A stretch of DNA of 64,000 nt from Amborella trichopoda (taxonomy: Eukaryota > Streptophyta > Magnoliopsida > Amborellales > Amborellaceae). The stretch is from positions 3,450,698 through 3,514,697 of the forward strand of contig NW_006498233.1 in assembly GCF_000471905.2 (NCBI RefSeq), written 5' to 3'. The notes under the pieces are model-generated. The model saw nothing but the letters and a program-made list of their open reading frames with translations. It was not told where the DNA came from and made no database searches. The translations under genes and the position numbers were made by a program. Positions 23,125 through 34,440 of this stretch are shown one piece after another (position 1 is the first letter of the stretch; the number at the start of each line of letters is the position of its first letter).

Positions 23125-23942
23125 TGTTAGATTTGGTGTTATCTAAAATCACACATATAATAAAATCCCATATTATGTGGGATTGAGATTGATATTGATA
23201 AGTTTCCTAAAGGAAATAGAAATCCGAAAATATTAGGACTTTTGGATATATCCCTTGTTTTTTTAGATATATGTAAGACCTATAGGAAGTTCCCTATTTA
23301 GTGTGGATTCCCAACTTTATATATATAGATGAAAGAGGAATGATATGTGTGCCCAATTTGGGTTACCATATGGGAAAGGTGGTTTCCTCTAGAGAGAGGG
23401 GGTTAGGACCCGCCTGTGCATAAGATGCAAGGTCTCCTTAAAGAAGTAAGAATGCTTCCAATGGAGAGAAGCTTTGCAATGGTGCCTCTTGTAGACTCCT
23501 GAAGATTGAGATGCTAGTTTCTTGTAGAGAAGTAGCCCCCATTGAGATTTTGTGTTGTTTTCTCATTTAGTGAGAGAAAGTTTCAATTGCTCTCAAAGTT
23601 CTCTTCCTGGACAGTGGTCTAGTTATGGTCTCTTCCTAGACAGTGGTCTAGTTATGGAATAGAGATGAGAGGTCGACAGCGGTGTCATTTGGGAGAGGAG
23701 GTTTAAAAGGGATTTACTCGATTGGATTTTGTCGAGGTTAGAGAGGTAACTCTATGTCCCAAAATCTTTAATGAAAATTTCATTGGTATAGTGGATTTCA
23801 GTTTATCATTCGCGTGGATGTAACCCTTTTAATGTAAACCACGTAGATCTTTGTGTTCTTGTGGTTTGTATTTCATGTTTTATTTCTTGTACTTTATTTG
23901 CCATAAATTAATCCATCAGATTTAGAGCTTTCGCGCACAACA
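23125..23942 (+). repeat. Second LTR of the deleted copia element
   Basis: It runs from TGTTAGATTTGG to GCGCACAACA, so it has the TGTT...AACA ends of a copia LTR. A TATA-like TTTATATATATAGA lies near 23,314-23,327. Just upstream is AAGATGGAAAT, the remains of a polypurine tract. Confidence 0.85.
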
Positions 23943-25206
23943 GGTTGCACCTTCGCTGTAGAAGTAAGTAAGGCGCCACCTGAGTTGTACCTCTGTCCCT
24001 CCGTGTTATGTTGGGAAGCACCATTAATGCATATGGGTCCCAAATGCTAATATCCATTGGGTTACCCTTTGAATGTGTTGGGATTCTTTGATTCAAATTT
24101 GAATTTGAGCTCGAACTAAAGGCTACAAATTGATTGGTTGGTTTCGAGCTGGAAGTTATTTTGTGATTGGTTGGGGGATGTCCATTTTTATTCCTCCAAA
24201 CCATCTTCTTAGGCTGGAAATTACCTTTCCTAGGAAGAAACCAGTTCGAGTAGTGCAATCCAAACCTCTTTCTTTTTCTAGAAACCACCATCCAGCCATG
24301 GTTGTTGGGAGGGGCTAGCTTAGTCTTTTCCTTCTACAATCTGGTGGTATCTCTATTGACAAAGGAGCATACCATGGGAGCTGCTTCTTCCCGATCATCA
24401 TTCAAATGTTTCTTAGTAATTAAAACCTTGAATAAATCATCATCTATTTTAAGGATCAAGGATTCATGAATAGTCTTTCCTAGCATTTTCTTTACCTTAA
24501 TACGTAAGACTCCCAAATAGTAGCTAGTTGAAAACTGCAAATCAACCTCCACCATTCATCATCCAATATCGAAATATACTTCCTTGGTCCAAGCATGAAT
24601 AGGTTTGCCCTCCATCTTAAGCCAGAAACTTAGGAGTTGCAAGAAAGATTGTTCAGCTCCAAGGGTCCACCATTCCAAAGTCATTAAGCAGCCATTCACT
24701 TTTCAAAATATCTGCTTAAAGATGCATTTGGCATCTTCCATCTCATTAAATATGACCAAGCCCTGTTATTTGGAATAATCCTACATGTGGTAGCGGAACC
24801 CCACATTCTCTTGCACCAATCTGGTAGCACGCTCAAATCCTTCAATGGGAGGACTGAAATAGCAGATAAAAGCCTTTTGAAGCAACTCTCTCCAAGCTAA
24901 TGATGCTTCACCTCCTAACACCATTACCTTTCCATTGTAAACTTTGTGTAATGAGCTCCCCTGCTTTCCTACATGTCCTTTAAAACCTCTTGTCCCATGC
25001 CATTCCTTTTTTGTTACTGCGGTGAAGGAGGATCCATGACCTCCTACCACCTCTTTAAAGGTTTTCTTTCCATGTCATCCTTAACCTATAGGATCTTGAA
25101 CATAGTGCTCCCATCTTGTCTTCATACCTGCTTGCCATGTCCCTTGAGAGGTACATATGAGCTCGTAGCACTCATCCAAACCTCACCATCTCTCTACTAT
25201 CAATGA
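23943..25206 (-). pseudogene. LINE ORF1 remnant (DUF4283-like, nucleic-acid-binding)
   Basis: Minus-strand frames at 25,050-24,781, 24,555-24,334 and 24,291-23,908 read in order like the ORF1 of plant L1-type LINEs. The first contains KAFICYFSPPIEGFERATRLV, the next gives VEVDLQFSTSYYLGVLRIKVK, and the last is basic and rich in serine and asparagine. Between them stops and shifts occur. Family knowledge: such proteins carry a DUF4283 domain followed by a basic, zinc-knuckle region and bind the element RNA. No zinc knuckle is intact here. The frame runs into the second LTR of the inserted copia element at 23,942. Confidence 0.65.
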
Positions 25207-25210
25207 GTCT

Positions 25211-25875
25211 CTCTCCCTCTAAAAACAGCTCCATTTCTCCTAAATAGTTATAATGGCCTCCACATTTCCTTCTTTCTAAAAAAGATAATCCAAGAAGGAT
25301 GCAACCATGAGTTTCTTTTGACTTAAAGGAGAGCATTTATTTTTAGGTCTCTAAGAGATTTCAGCTAAAAGTAGGTAAGAAAGGCAAACTCCTTTGGGGT
25401 TACTAGAAATTGATATATCCGAAATGTTTTTCTTGATAAGGAAATGAGAAATAGACTCTTAATGAACATGAACTAGAGAATTCACACTCTGGGGAAACAA
25501 AATTCACTTCTGATGGTGTCAAGATTACAAGGTTTTTTTATTAAAATTAGACTCAGGGGAGTTCCAAAGGTCAAATGTTCCCTTATTTCATTTACATCCA
25601 TGCTCCTTAAATCAAGGTAGAATACTTTTATTCAAATATTCGATTATGTACATCCAAAATACTGAATCCAAACTTCGGATGAAGTATTTGTTAAAGCGAA
25701 ATTTCTTTATCCTAACTAGACTTCTGTGTATTTCTAACTAAATTCAAAGTAAAGAACTATAGGAAGACATGGAGTTCAAATCGATTAAGTAGTTTGCCCC
25801 CATATCCCCCTTCAATAGGTGTTCTATCCTAAAATCTCTCTCTCCATAGGGTCATCTAATCATATTGAGTGCCAC
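25211..25875. other. Unassigned; possibly LINE 5' leader
   Basis: No gene or repeat partner is recognised between the LINE ORF1 and the copia target duplication. The minus-strand direction would place it upstream of ORF1. Confidence 0.4.
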
Positions 25876-25880
25876 ATCCC
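25876..25880. repeat. Target site duplication, left (ATCCC)
   Basis: ATCCC directly precedes the LTR start TGTTAAGAG and is identical to 50,728-50,732. Five bases is the expected length for copia integrases. Confidence 0.9.
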
Positions 25881-26988
25881 TGTTAAGAGCCCCATCCCAT
25901 GAGGGAGGGGCACCAATGTGCCTAATTGGAAAAGGGCAATTTCAAAAAGTCAAAAGGGGATTACTTGTTGACCAAATCATTATCCCATGAAAATGGGAAG
26001 TCTCACATGATTGATACTGGTAGAGATATCATCTTATCTCTTAGTTGAAAAGAGATAGAGAAAAGTCATCTTTTAGGAGGTTATAGAATATTCTTTTCAT
26101 AATTATCATATACCATTGACCTATACAAAGGCAAAATCTTGAGAGGTTGTTGACTATTCTAAAGTGATATCCTCATGTGGTCTCCACATGAAATGAGATA
26201 AGGCTAAATAGAGTGACAAAAGATTCCACCATATCTATTCTAGAGAGAGAACACATCGTAAAAGGCCCTCACATGGGTGGGTTGTGTTTGCTCATGGGTT
26301 TTAACCAAAGCCACCTTTCTTCGGTCATTTTTTGGCATGCACATTTCTTGGGCCATTTCTTTGGGTGGACTTTTCCTGATGTATTGAAAAATATAGGAAG
26401 CCTTATTTTGTAGAGAAGAAGAAAAAAAAGATATGAAGTTATCATTCTCTTAAAGAGAAGAAGAAGATAGAGAATTATCTTTTTCAGAGAGAGAAAAAGA
26501 AGAGAGAGCAAGTTATCTTTTTTCTTAAAGAGAAGAAGAAGATGAAAGAGAGCCAGTGATAATCTTCTTAAGCATTTTCTTTCATAGAGAGAGAAGAAAA
26601 GTAAACAGAGAGAAAGAGATAACATTTCTTTTATAAGGACAAAGCCTCTAGAAAGAAAAGAAGTTTCCGAGAGAGAGAAGAGCCTTAGAGAGGGAAAACC
26701 TAGAGATAGAAAGTCTCTAGAAGAAATCAGTGAGCTTAAGAAAGTATGTTTCTTGGAAGACTATTGTAACCGTTGAGCTATTAAATGATTTACCTCTTTC
26801 TCCTGTGGATGTAACTTGAAAAGGTGAACCACGTAAAATCTTGGTGTCAGTAAGTTTTATTTCTTATTTGCTTTATTTGCATGTTTTGCCACTCATACAC
26901 GCACATCAACTTTGCCAAATTTTATATTCCATATATCCATGTTCCGTTGTGCATCTGCATTTATGCGAAAAGGCTCTAATTCCCAACA
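25881..26988 (+). repeat. Left LTR of the copia element
   Basis: It starts TGTTAAGAGCCCC and ends CTAATTCCCAACA. A TATA-like CCTATACAAAGG near 26,121 is a degraded version of CCATATAAAAGG in the right LTR. The 26,400-26,740 stretch is a purine-rich AAGAGAGAGAAG region, also present in the right LTR. Confidence 0.9.
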
Positions 26989-26990
26989 AG

Positions 26991-27003
26991 TGGTATTAGA
27001 ACA
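26991..27003 (+). other. Primer binding site of the copia element
   Basis: TGGTATTAGAACA, two bases after the left LTR, differs by one base in the first ten from the initiator-Met site TGGTATCAGA. Confidence 0.9.
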
Positions 27004-27166
27004 AGTTTCCCTGACCATAACCTGACTTTTGAACATATGCTCACGACAAGACAAGGTTTAGTTGCTCGTTGTTAATCCCACTCTTTGATCATAGTTATTG
27101 CTCCTAGGCTCGCCCCCGACTTTGACTTTTGATTAATTGAGCTCTTTGGGGATTTGAGACACATGG

Positions 27167-27220
27167 TATAACTAACTTACAAGTGATAGCTAACTTACGG
27201 GGGATGGCTAACCTATGGGT
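27167..27220 (+). repeat. 18 bp minisatellite, left fragment (3 units)
   Basis: Three 18-base units end at 27,184, 27,202 and 27,220: TATAACTAACTTACAAGT, GATAGCTAACTTACGGGG, GATGGCTAACCTATGGGT. The array is cut at GAT (27,221-27,223), where the Tat/Ogre-like LTR begins. It continues in the same phase and strand at 46,388. Confidence 0.9.
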
Positions 27221-27223
27221 GAT

Positions 27224-28029
27224 TTGTTGGGCCTGATTTCTCGTCGTCTCTGGTCGGTCCGGTTATAAGTGTGACCCTGTTGGAGGAATCATCTCTCAAA
27301 AAATCGTAGGGCCCACGCGTGTGTGCGTGCGTGTGCTTGTAGTGCAGATAGGAACCAACAAAGAGAGAGTTTAATCGGAAAAGAAGAGGTCGAGCACCTA
27401 CCTTGCCGTGTTGGGTTCGTGGGACGCATCCGGGAAATTCGCCCTCTTAGATCATCTCGAAAGCCCTCTGATTGTCCTTGTAGCGCAGTTTGAATTCAGC
27501 TCTCTCGCTTTCCCACAGAGCACTTGGATCCACACACAAAAAACGATCTTTGGGGTATACTTTTTAGGGTGTCCTCCAATTGATAATTATATGGTGGCTT
27601 TGGGGGTCTAGTCCAAGGGTTAGAGCGATTGAGAGTGAATAGAGAAGAAGAAGTAGAGAAGAGAAAGGAGAAGATGATAGGGCGACATGTTTAATGTGGT
27701 TCTGGGTTTCTATGGGGAAGAGAGGAGAGTAGAGAGAGTCGGGACCACAGGCACTGCGGCGCTGAAACTTTAACGCACGAAAACAGAGAGAAGGGCTGCA
27801 AAGAGAGACGTGACCACAGGTGTTGCGGCTCCGAGACTTTAACGTACGGAAAAGAGAGAAGGTGTCATAGAGAGAGAACAAAGACTATAGGTGCTACGAC
27901 TCTGAGTTACTGCATGAGAAAGATGATGCAAAGAAATAAAGAGAGAAAAGAAAAGAAAAGAAAGAAGAGAGACATTAAGGCCCGAGAGGTATGACCGAAG
28001 ACAAGAAAGATACCAAGCTTGGGGACCAA
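27224..28029 (-). repeat. Tat/Ogre-like solo LTR, left half
   Basis: This resembles the low-coordinate ends of the LTRs at 28,030 and 41,665. The phrase GCCCTCTTAGATCA...GAAAGCCC at 27,441 matches GCCCTCTTAGATCA...GAAAGCCCC at 28,220, in the same orientation. It begins at TTGTTGGGCC inside the minisatellite and stops where the younger element (28,030) begins. Together with 43,948-46,386 it makes an LTR of about 3.2 kb, close to the 3.4 kb of the intact relative. No internal sequence of its own remains, so it is a solo LTR. Confidence 0.75.
27733..27946. repeat. 70 bp tandem repeat x 3 in the solo LTR
   Basis: GGGACCACAGG, GTGACCACAGG and AAGACTATAGG recur near 27,741, 27,811 and 27,881, each followed by a version of TTTAACG[C/T]ACG and then AGAGAGAAGG. 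Spacing is exactly 70 bases. Confidence 0.8.
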
Positions 28030-28777
28030 TGGTTAGGTGTCTCGATCTCGCCCTCTGGATCTGAATGATCTGGCTGCACGTGTCTTGGGTTTTGAAGGAA
28101 ATTCGGGACTTGATATTGCTCTTTTAGGAACCTTGCTCAAGAGCAAGAGCAGGTATACCAACCAATCAGAGAGGAATTTAACGTGAGTTTGGGACTTACT
28201 CGGGCTGGCTGGCGTGGGCGCCCTCTTAGATCACAAAGAAAGCCCCCCAGTCATACAACTGGTTAAGAATCGCCTCTCTTGGCATGTATTCTCATGTTTC
28301 TACGATCACACTTGCATGGTTAATTTTACAAGACAAGTAGGTCAAGAGACACCCCCATGTCTTTGAGTAAATGCACACAAGCGTGCACATTCAAAGTAGA
28401 CAAGAAAAAAAATGATGAGATGAGGGTTGGGAGAATGAAGACGAGAGAAGAGAAGAAAGAAAAGAGACATTTGACCGGGTGACTAACCTAGTACAGTGGC
28501 TAGATTGGCATGATGATTGACCTGACGTGGTGGTAAGATGGGCACAGTAACTTAGACCGGCACAGCGGCAATGCTACTCGACGACAGAACAACAACAAAA
28601 ATCAGAGAGAGAAAGAGAGAGAAGAAGAAAGATAGGAGAAAAGAGGAGGAAAGGAGAAGAAAAGAAAAAGAAGAGATAGAAGAGAAAGGAGAGAGAAAAG
28701 CGAAGAAGATAAAAGTAAAGAAAAGAAGAGGAAAGAGATAAGGGAGAGAGGCAGAAAAGAAAAGAAAGGAGAGAGAA

Positions 28778-29112
28778 GAACATGGATGGCGATGGGTTTC
28801 ACCGCCCATGATAGAGGAAAGAGGAGAGAGAAAGGATATGGACAACGATGGTTTCCATTGCCCATGACAGAGGAAAGAGGAGAGACAAAGAACATGGACG
28901 GCGATGGTTCTGCTGCCCATGACAGAGGAAAGAGGAGAGAGAAAGAATATGGGTGGCGACGGGTTCTACCACCCATGACAGAGGAAAGAGGAGAGAAAAA
29001 GAGCATGGACAGTGATGGGTTCTACCACCCATGACAGAGGAAAGAGGAGAGAAAAAGAGCATGGACAGTGATGGGTTCTACCACCCATGACAGAGGAAAG
29101 AGGAGAGAGAGA
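28778..29112. repeat. 56 bp hairpin-containing tandem repeat x 6 (3' LTR)
   Basis: Units start at 28,778, 28,834, 28,890, 28,945, 29,001 and 29,057. Each reads G[A/G][A/G][C/T]ATGG..., a variable middle, CCCATGA[C/T]AGAGGAAAGAGG, then AGAGAAA. The part between the ATGG and CCCATG phrases can pair with itself. Units 5 and 6 are almost identical, which points to recent slippage. The 5' LTR has five units. Confidence 0.92.
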
Positions 29113-29249
29113 AAGGAATGAGAAAGGGGAAAAATACGCGCGACGCTAGGCATCTCTGCTCGTGTCGTAAGGGACTCAGACACGACTTGACCTGCCACCC
29201 GGGAAAGGACCTGGTTCAATGTCCTTCTCAAAGAATGAGGAAAAGAATG

Positions 29250-29863
29250 TCATGCGCGGCGATGAGCATCGCTATGCACAACATGGGAAAAAGGAAACTT
29301 GGACAAGGGCCTGGCCCGCCACTCGTGTTAAGGCCCAGCTCACTGTGCATGTTCCCAGAGGATAAGGGAAGAATGAGGATGTCATGTTCGGCGTTGAGTT
29401 TCACTGTGCATGACTGGAGACGAGAGATAAAAGAAATAACAGGGTGAAAGAAAGAAAGAGAGTAAGAAAGAGGGTTTAGGGAAGAGAAAGGAAAAAGAAA
29501 AGTAGAGAGAGAATGAAGGTGAACAGTGAGAGATAAAAAGAAAGAAGAGAGAGAAAAGGAAAGAAGTTATGAAAGAGAAGGAAAGAAATTAAGAGATTAA
29601 GAAAGGGCCAGGGGAGAAAGAAGGAAAGCTGGAAAAGGAAACATGCACGGCGCTACCACTGCCGTGTATGTTAGAGAGAGAAAACAACATAAAGAGAGAC
29701 GATCATGCATGGCGTTGTCATCCCCATGCACGCTCAGACAGAGAGAAGCAGAGAGAGAGATAGAGCCGAGAGAAAATAAAGGAGAAGTAAAAGGATAAAA
29801 GAGAGAAAAGAGAAAGAGAATGAAGAGAGAAGCATGCACGACTCTGCCACAGCCGTGCATGTT
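29250..29863. repeat. Dispersed hairpin modules in the 3' LTR
   Basis: Five further CATG...CATG modules lie at about 29,250-29,284, 29,383-29,412, 29,640-29,671, 29,701-29,732 and 29,831-29,863. The third has GCACGGC facing GCCGTG, and the fifth has CATGCACG facing CGTGCATG, both perfect stems. They resemble the 56 bp unit core (CATGGACGGCGATGG) and are set in the same purine-rich background. Confidence 0.65.
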
Positions 29864-30097
29864 CTCAGAGAAAAAGAGAAAGAAACAGAGAAAAGAAGAA
29901 GAAGAAATAAAAGAGAGAGAAAGAAGGAGAGAGAAAAGAAATCGAAGAAGAAGAAGAGTAGAGAGAGAAAAAGGAGGAGAGAGAAGAAAGGAAGAGAGAG
30001 AATTACCTTGGGGAAGAGGGATACTGGCTTAAGTCTTCTCTCTTCTCTCTCTCTCTCTCCAAGATGTGCCTATCCAACTCAATGTAAAAACTTGAAC

Positions 30098-30103
30098 TTT
30101 ATT
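30098..30103 (-). terminator. Polyadenylation signal AATAAA in the 3' LTR
   Basis: TTTATT on the + strand is AATAAA on the transcribed strand, about 50 bases downstream of the TATA box. That spacing fits the R region of an LTR. Confidence 0.6.
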
Positions 30104-30152
30104 GATGAATTCAAAGTACGAGGGGGATCATTTTTACAATTAGCCTTAACAT

Positions 30153-30163
30153 GTATTTATATA
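30153..30163 (-). promoter_or_regulatory. TATA box in the 3' LTR
   Basis: The minus strand reads TATATAAATAC, a strong TATA box, followed by AATAAA 50 bases further on. The equivalent region is absent from the 5' LTR. Confidence 0.65.
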
Positions 30164-32870
30164 ATTGGGCCCAAACATGGGTAGATGCCCAAAAACTATC
30201 CTAATTGATGATAATTATAATTTTTTTTAATTAAAATAAATTCAAAAAATGGATGCAAAATGACTGTTTTGCCCCTACCTAACAATACATGAAATTTCGA
30301 AACAGTCCCTGCTGCTTCTCTAGAACGTGTGTGATCTTCCATGGATGATCTGGGTTTGCTCTGGTGCTTATTTGACAAAAAGATGATTTCTTTCTTGTAG
30401 AGCTCGTCATGGCGATTGATATGATACCAACTTCGAGCCACGGATCACGATTTTAGACCATGATCATGCAACTTGAAATTTGGATTAATCCTGAAAGCTT
30501 CGGATCGATGTTGTGCTCATATCTTGATGTTTCTTCATGATTTCTTCACTATATTGCACTAAGCATGCCATCACGATCACGTGGCAACAAACACAGCTCG
30601 ATTTCGTGCCCGGACGAAGATTTTGCAGTCTTGGGTTTTGGCTGGAATCTGAATTTCGGCGGCCAAAATTTACAGCAACTTTATCAGCTTCATCCATGAA
30701 ATACAACCGTAAATCATGCACAGAGTTGGGAACAATGATAATCACGCACAGAGTTGGGAGCAATGGTAACCCTGGACCTTACGCACGCGATGAAACTGGT
30801 TTCGTGTCAATCTGATGCGCAAGTGCCATGATATGGCCGCTTGAGCGGGACGTGTCATTGCTGAATTTCTTGCAACTTCCTTCATGAATCATTGAATTTT
30901 CTCTAGCTTTTCTCCCTGATCGGGTGTCGTCACTGGGCATGCCATATATAAAAATGCTCTCCCTGATGAGACAAACAAGCTCACAAAATTTGAGCATGAT
31001 CCTACTCGAGACGAGTCAGATATGGCTCCCGAAAGTCACTACCCGAGATAATAAAAACAATCACCATTGATGGTGATTTGGTGCAAGGAGAGCACAAGGT
31101 AATAGTGTGCGGCCTACCCCTTTTTGGTCTTTTACCCATAACTTTGTCTTGGGGAGCCCGATTAAGCCGGAACTTGACCCATAGGGGTTTTCGACAGTGC
31201 CGAATCTAATGGAGATAATCCGTTTTAGGTGCTGGAGACTGATTTTCCAAAATTGTTTCTTTGCCTGCACTGCCTTCGACATGTCGAATTGCGATGAAAC
31301 TTGATAGATGGCGTTTTGAAGTCCTTACGAACATTTTCACTTGTTCTGGAGAAATTCTAAGACTGCCGAGAATTCAACTGCAATTCAGGCTTTATTGACC
31401 GACTTCTCTTTTTATTCAGCGTCGGAGACCTAAGGTGCTGAAAAATATCTTCAAACAGCTTGCCTCGTCGAATGTTGTGCTTAGAGAAAAGCGAGAAGGA
31501 CAACATTTGAAAATTTTCCTTCGGCTTTATTACTTTTTTCTTCCTAGCCACCGGATCATGTGAACGCCGACGAGATCCACATAATTCTGCGACTACAATG
31601 CTCAAACATTTGGATACAATATACAGGTCCATCCGTAGATACTTTAGGGGGAGAATAGACTTTTTTGATGGATCCTGTCAAAGTCCTCACCCTCAAGGGA
31701 CTATTTGTGATTCTGATAGCTGAGGATTTTGTACGGACCTCGTTGGTCAGAATTAGGCTCGTTTGGCAGTCGAGTGCCATGATGAAGGGAATTTTTCTCA
31801 TTTGGTCTGGGTTTTTATGTTTTGTTGTTTGTCCTAGATGGTCTGCTGAAGGGCCTTTGGTTGGCATCCGTCTACGTAGTGCACCAGATTTTCCTCGGTG
31901 GTCAGCGTACCTCAGTTTATCGAGGTGACCGACTGTGGGTATAACCTCTGCCTACTACTAGCAGTTTCAATAATCAGAATAGGCGTCCCTTAAGGGCTCA
32001 CTCCTGTTGCTGCATAACAAGTCTAAGATCTGGCTGACTTGGCTTTCTTGGAGCGTCTTCAACATCTTGGAATGCGTTAGTGACCTCGTGGGAATAGTGC
32101 TCTTCCTCATGAGACTTGTCTTGCTTTCTTGGCGAGTATTTTGTCCTTCAAATGCTTTTTATAAATGGACTCAGGCTGTCGGAATCTTGCTTGATGCTCG
32201 TATTTTTTTGTCCTGATATTGTGACACCAGGGATTTTTCTTTTGTATGCGGGCTGAAGCTACCTATAGAGGCAAGCGCTGCATCAACCTGCTTATTGGTC
32301 CAAGTGCCGTTTTCAGGTTTTCACTTGGACTTGGGAAGTGGCGTCGTAGAGACAGTTTTCACCAACTTCCTTTTACTCAGGACTCTTTTACTCATGACCT
32401 TTCGGCCATGTCCACCCTTATTTTCATTTTTGCTCACGGTACCCTTTCGGGTTTTCACCGTGCCCAGGTTTTTATTTTCACGGAACTCTCTTACTCATGG
32501 CTTCGTGACATTGCCCTTCCGTCATTTTTACTCATGGTGTTCCCTTGTTCAGGTATACATTATGCCCGTTATTCTTTTTTTTATGAAGGAATTTTTAAGG
32601 TCATGCCTTTGAGACCTGTGCGAAGCCTTTTAACGTCATGTGGCCAGGACGTGTACTACAGTTTAAGGTCATACAGCTAGACCGTAGTAGGGATGGGTGG
32701 CGTCTGTTGAGGTCATGGAGTGAGTATGGTGGTGGTTTGACTCACTTTTGGGAGATGGCACGAGGCTACCTATGAAGGATGGATGATGTATGAATGGAAG
32801 GTGGAAAGTGGTGACCCACTAGCTGACGGTGAGTATGGATGGCAGGATGGCTCACGGTTATGCAGTTTAA

Positions 32871-33089
32871 AGTCATGCAACTAAGACCATGTAGTTTAAG
32901 GCCATGCAACTAGACCTCCTCTACAGTTTAAGGTCATATGGTTTGGACCATGCAGTTTTAGGGTTGTGCACCTAGACCAAGGCTGTGCAGTTTAAGGTCA
33001 TGTAGCCCGAACCTGGTTGTGCAGTTTAGGGTCATGCAGCATAGACCATGGCTATGCAATTTAGGGTCATGCAGCACGGACCATTGTGT
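32871..33089. repeat. Minisatellite with GCAGTTTAAGGTCATG, 7 units
   Basis: The phrase recurs at about 32,871, 32,891, 32,921, 32,950, 32,985, 33,019 and 33,054, so spacing varies from 20 to 35 bases, settling at 34-35. Between copies are versions of CTAGACCATGGCTGT. One more stray copy lies near 32,657. Confidence 0.8.
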
Positions 33090-34269
33090 GGGTCACCCTG
33101 TAGGTGAAGCTCCATGGGAAATAGGTCTATGACTAGTAATCCGACTCGCAAGGGATAAAATGATTAAGGCTCTACACCAGCAGAGAGCTTGGATGGAGAT
33201 GGTGGCCCGACGAGGGATGAAAAATAGAAGCAAACTTCACTAGGGGTTAGGTGGCAAATACGGCTTCCTAAGGTGAAAGATGAAACTCAATGGGGAATAG
33301 GCTTATGGAAGGTAACTCGACTCCCTGAGGATAAGATAGCTTGGTGCGAGACTAACCCACTAGGTATTGAAGGGGTAATCATGACCTTTTTGGCATACGC
33401 CTACCTCCACTGGGGATGATGGGCTGCAATACAGGTGTAACTCCTACTGAGGATGATGGTAGCACGCTCACAGTGGTGAACAAGTTTAGTCATAGGCAGC
33501 ACTAACATGGAGTCACCAGTCACACGAATGACGTTGAGCAGTCGCTGACACACGGCGTTAGTCACAAGCGGCAATCATCAGGGAGTTTCACACGCGGTGT
33601 TAGTCACGAACTCTCATACACGTCGTTAGCTGTGAGCAGCGTTGGTCTGAGTTCAGGCCTTGGGCTTGGGCCTAGTCCGGCCTTGGTTCATTGCCATTTG
33701 ACACTCGGAGTTGCATTGACTGTAGTAAGCCTCTGTTCGGGCCTCGAGTCTGAGCCCGACCCATTGTCGTTTGGCCTTCAGGGACCTGTCCGATATTCTT
33801 GCTTTGTGAGGGGCACTTCAAGGAAGCATCTTCTAGGGCTTTTAACAATAAGAGTGAGAGAGCTCCCAGATTTCAGCAGAGCATGGAGCTTATAAGAGAG
33901 AATTTGCCAGCACACACGACATCCAAAAAGAACCAGCAGAGTTGCACAGGGGGACTTCGTGAGGGTCACTGCTATTTGGAGTTGAAGAGCAGGCAGAGCG
34001 AGCAAAACAGGGAGTTGGCCGGAGTCTGTAGAGATTTCGACAGTGATTCTGAGAGTACTAAAGAAGAGGAAAGGGATCCAAGTTGTCGCAGGGGGTTGCC
34101 GACAAACTTCCACTGGTTTTCAGGGAGTTTTCCAGTGGTTTTCCATCCTCAGGAAGACAAGGGGAAGGTCTGCCAATGAGTTTTCCAATGAGTGAGAGGG
34201 GTTTCCTGGAAGGAAGCCGAGAGGTCACAGGATAGTGAACCGTCATTGGAAATTGGATGGTTGGTAGGG

Positions 34270-34440
34270 ATACAAAGGGGCACAAGCAACTGAAGGGTCT
34301 CTAAAGCTGAAGAGTCGCGGGAACCGAAGGGTCACAAGAATTAAATAGTCGCAGAAATCGAAGGGTTGAGAGAAGATGAAGGGTCTTAGAGAAGCTGAAT
34401 ATTCACCATCACTGGTAATCGAAGCGTCACGAGCGAGCAC
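34270..34440. repeat. Short degenerate repeat, GAAGGGTC type
   Basis: GAAGGGTC or a close form occurs near 34,292, 34,326, 34,359 and 34,378, with related GAAGAGTC and GAAGCGTC copies, each often followed by an AGAA or GAAC phrase. Unit length is irregular (about 20-35 bases). Confidence 0.5.

Larger units (their letters stand above)
22174..23942 (+). mobile_element. Internally deleted Ty1/copia-type element inserted in the LINE
   Basis: Two LTRs in direct orientation (22,174-22,920 and 23,125-23,942) flank only 204 bases. The LTRs share GGATTGAGATTGATAT, AAGTTTCCTAAAGGA, CTGTGCATAAGATGCAA and the end CGCGCACAACA. The inside holds a primer site (22,923) and then about 20 codons resembling a copia gag start (MAVKVSNARFKV, followed by YNGKH after a stop). 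It then jumps to the last bases before the second LTR. So this is a deletion derivative and not an ancestral TRIM. The first LTR lacks its first 60 or so bases, so the left target duplication is lost. Confidence 0.85.
28590..30030. repeat. Kilobase-scale purine-rich tract
   Basis: The + strand is dominated by GAGAGA, AAGAAA and GGAGAG runs, broken mainly by the hairpin modules. The transcribed (minus) strand is therefore CU-rich. Long open frames over it (serine, phenylalanine and leucine repeats on the minus strand; arginine, lysine and glutamate on the plus strand) reflect base composition and are not genes. The matching tract in the other LTR is 42,310-43,380. Confidence 0.85.
28030..31457 (-). 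repeat. 3' LTR of the Tat/Ogre-like element (long form)
   Basis: On the minus strand it begins TGTTTGAAGATA (31,457) and ends CACCTAACCA (28,030). It aligns with 41,665-43,947 at both ends but has an extra 1.3 kb (about 29,610-30,935). That extra part carries the TATA box and AATAAA signal. The older solo LTR has the same kind of module, so the short LTR is the one that lost sequence. From 28,590 to 30,030 the + strand is almost all purine. Confidence 0.9.

Noticed and set aside
28602-29062. Long minus-strand frames with repeated SLSSFLCHG-type peptides
   Set aside because: They follow directly from the 56 bp purine-rich tandem repeat; several frames overlap on both strands, so composition explains them.
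29820-30184. Plus-strand frames rich in arginine, lysine and glutamate
   Set aside because: They are translations of AGA and GAA runs in the LTR purine tract, and not a nuclear or coiled-coil protein.
33799-34179. Plus-strand open frame of 126 codons of mixed composition
   Set aside because: It lies antisense in the 3' region of the Tat/Ogre-like element and shows no known domain; kept only as part of that region.
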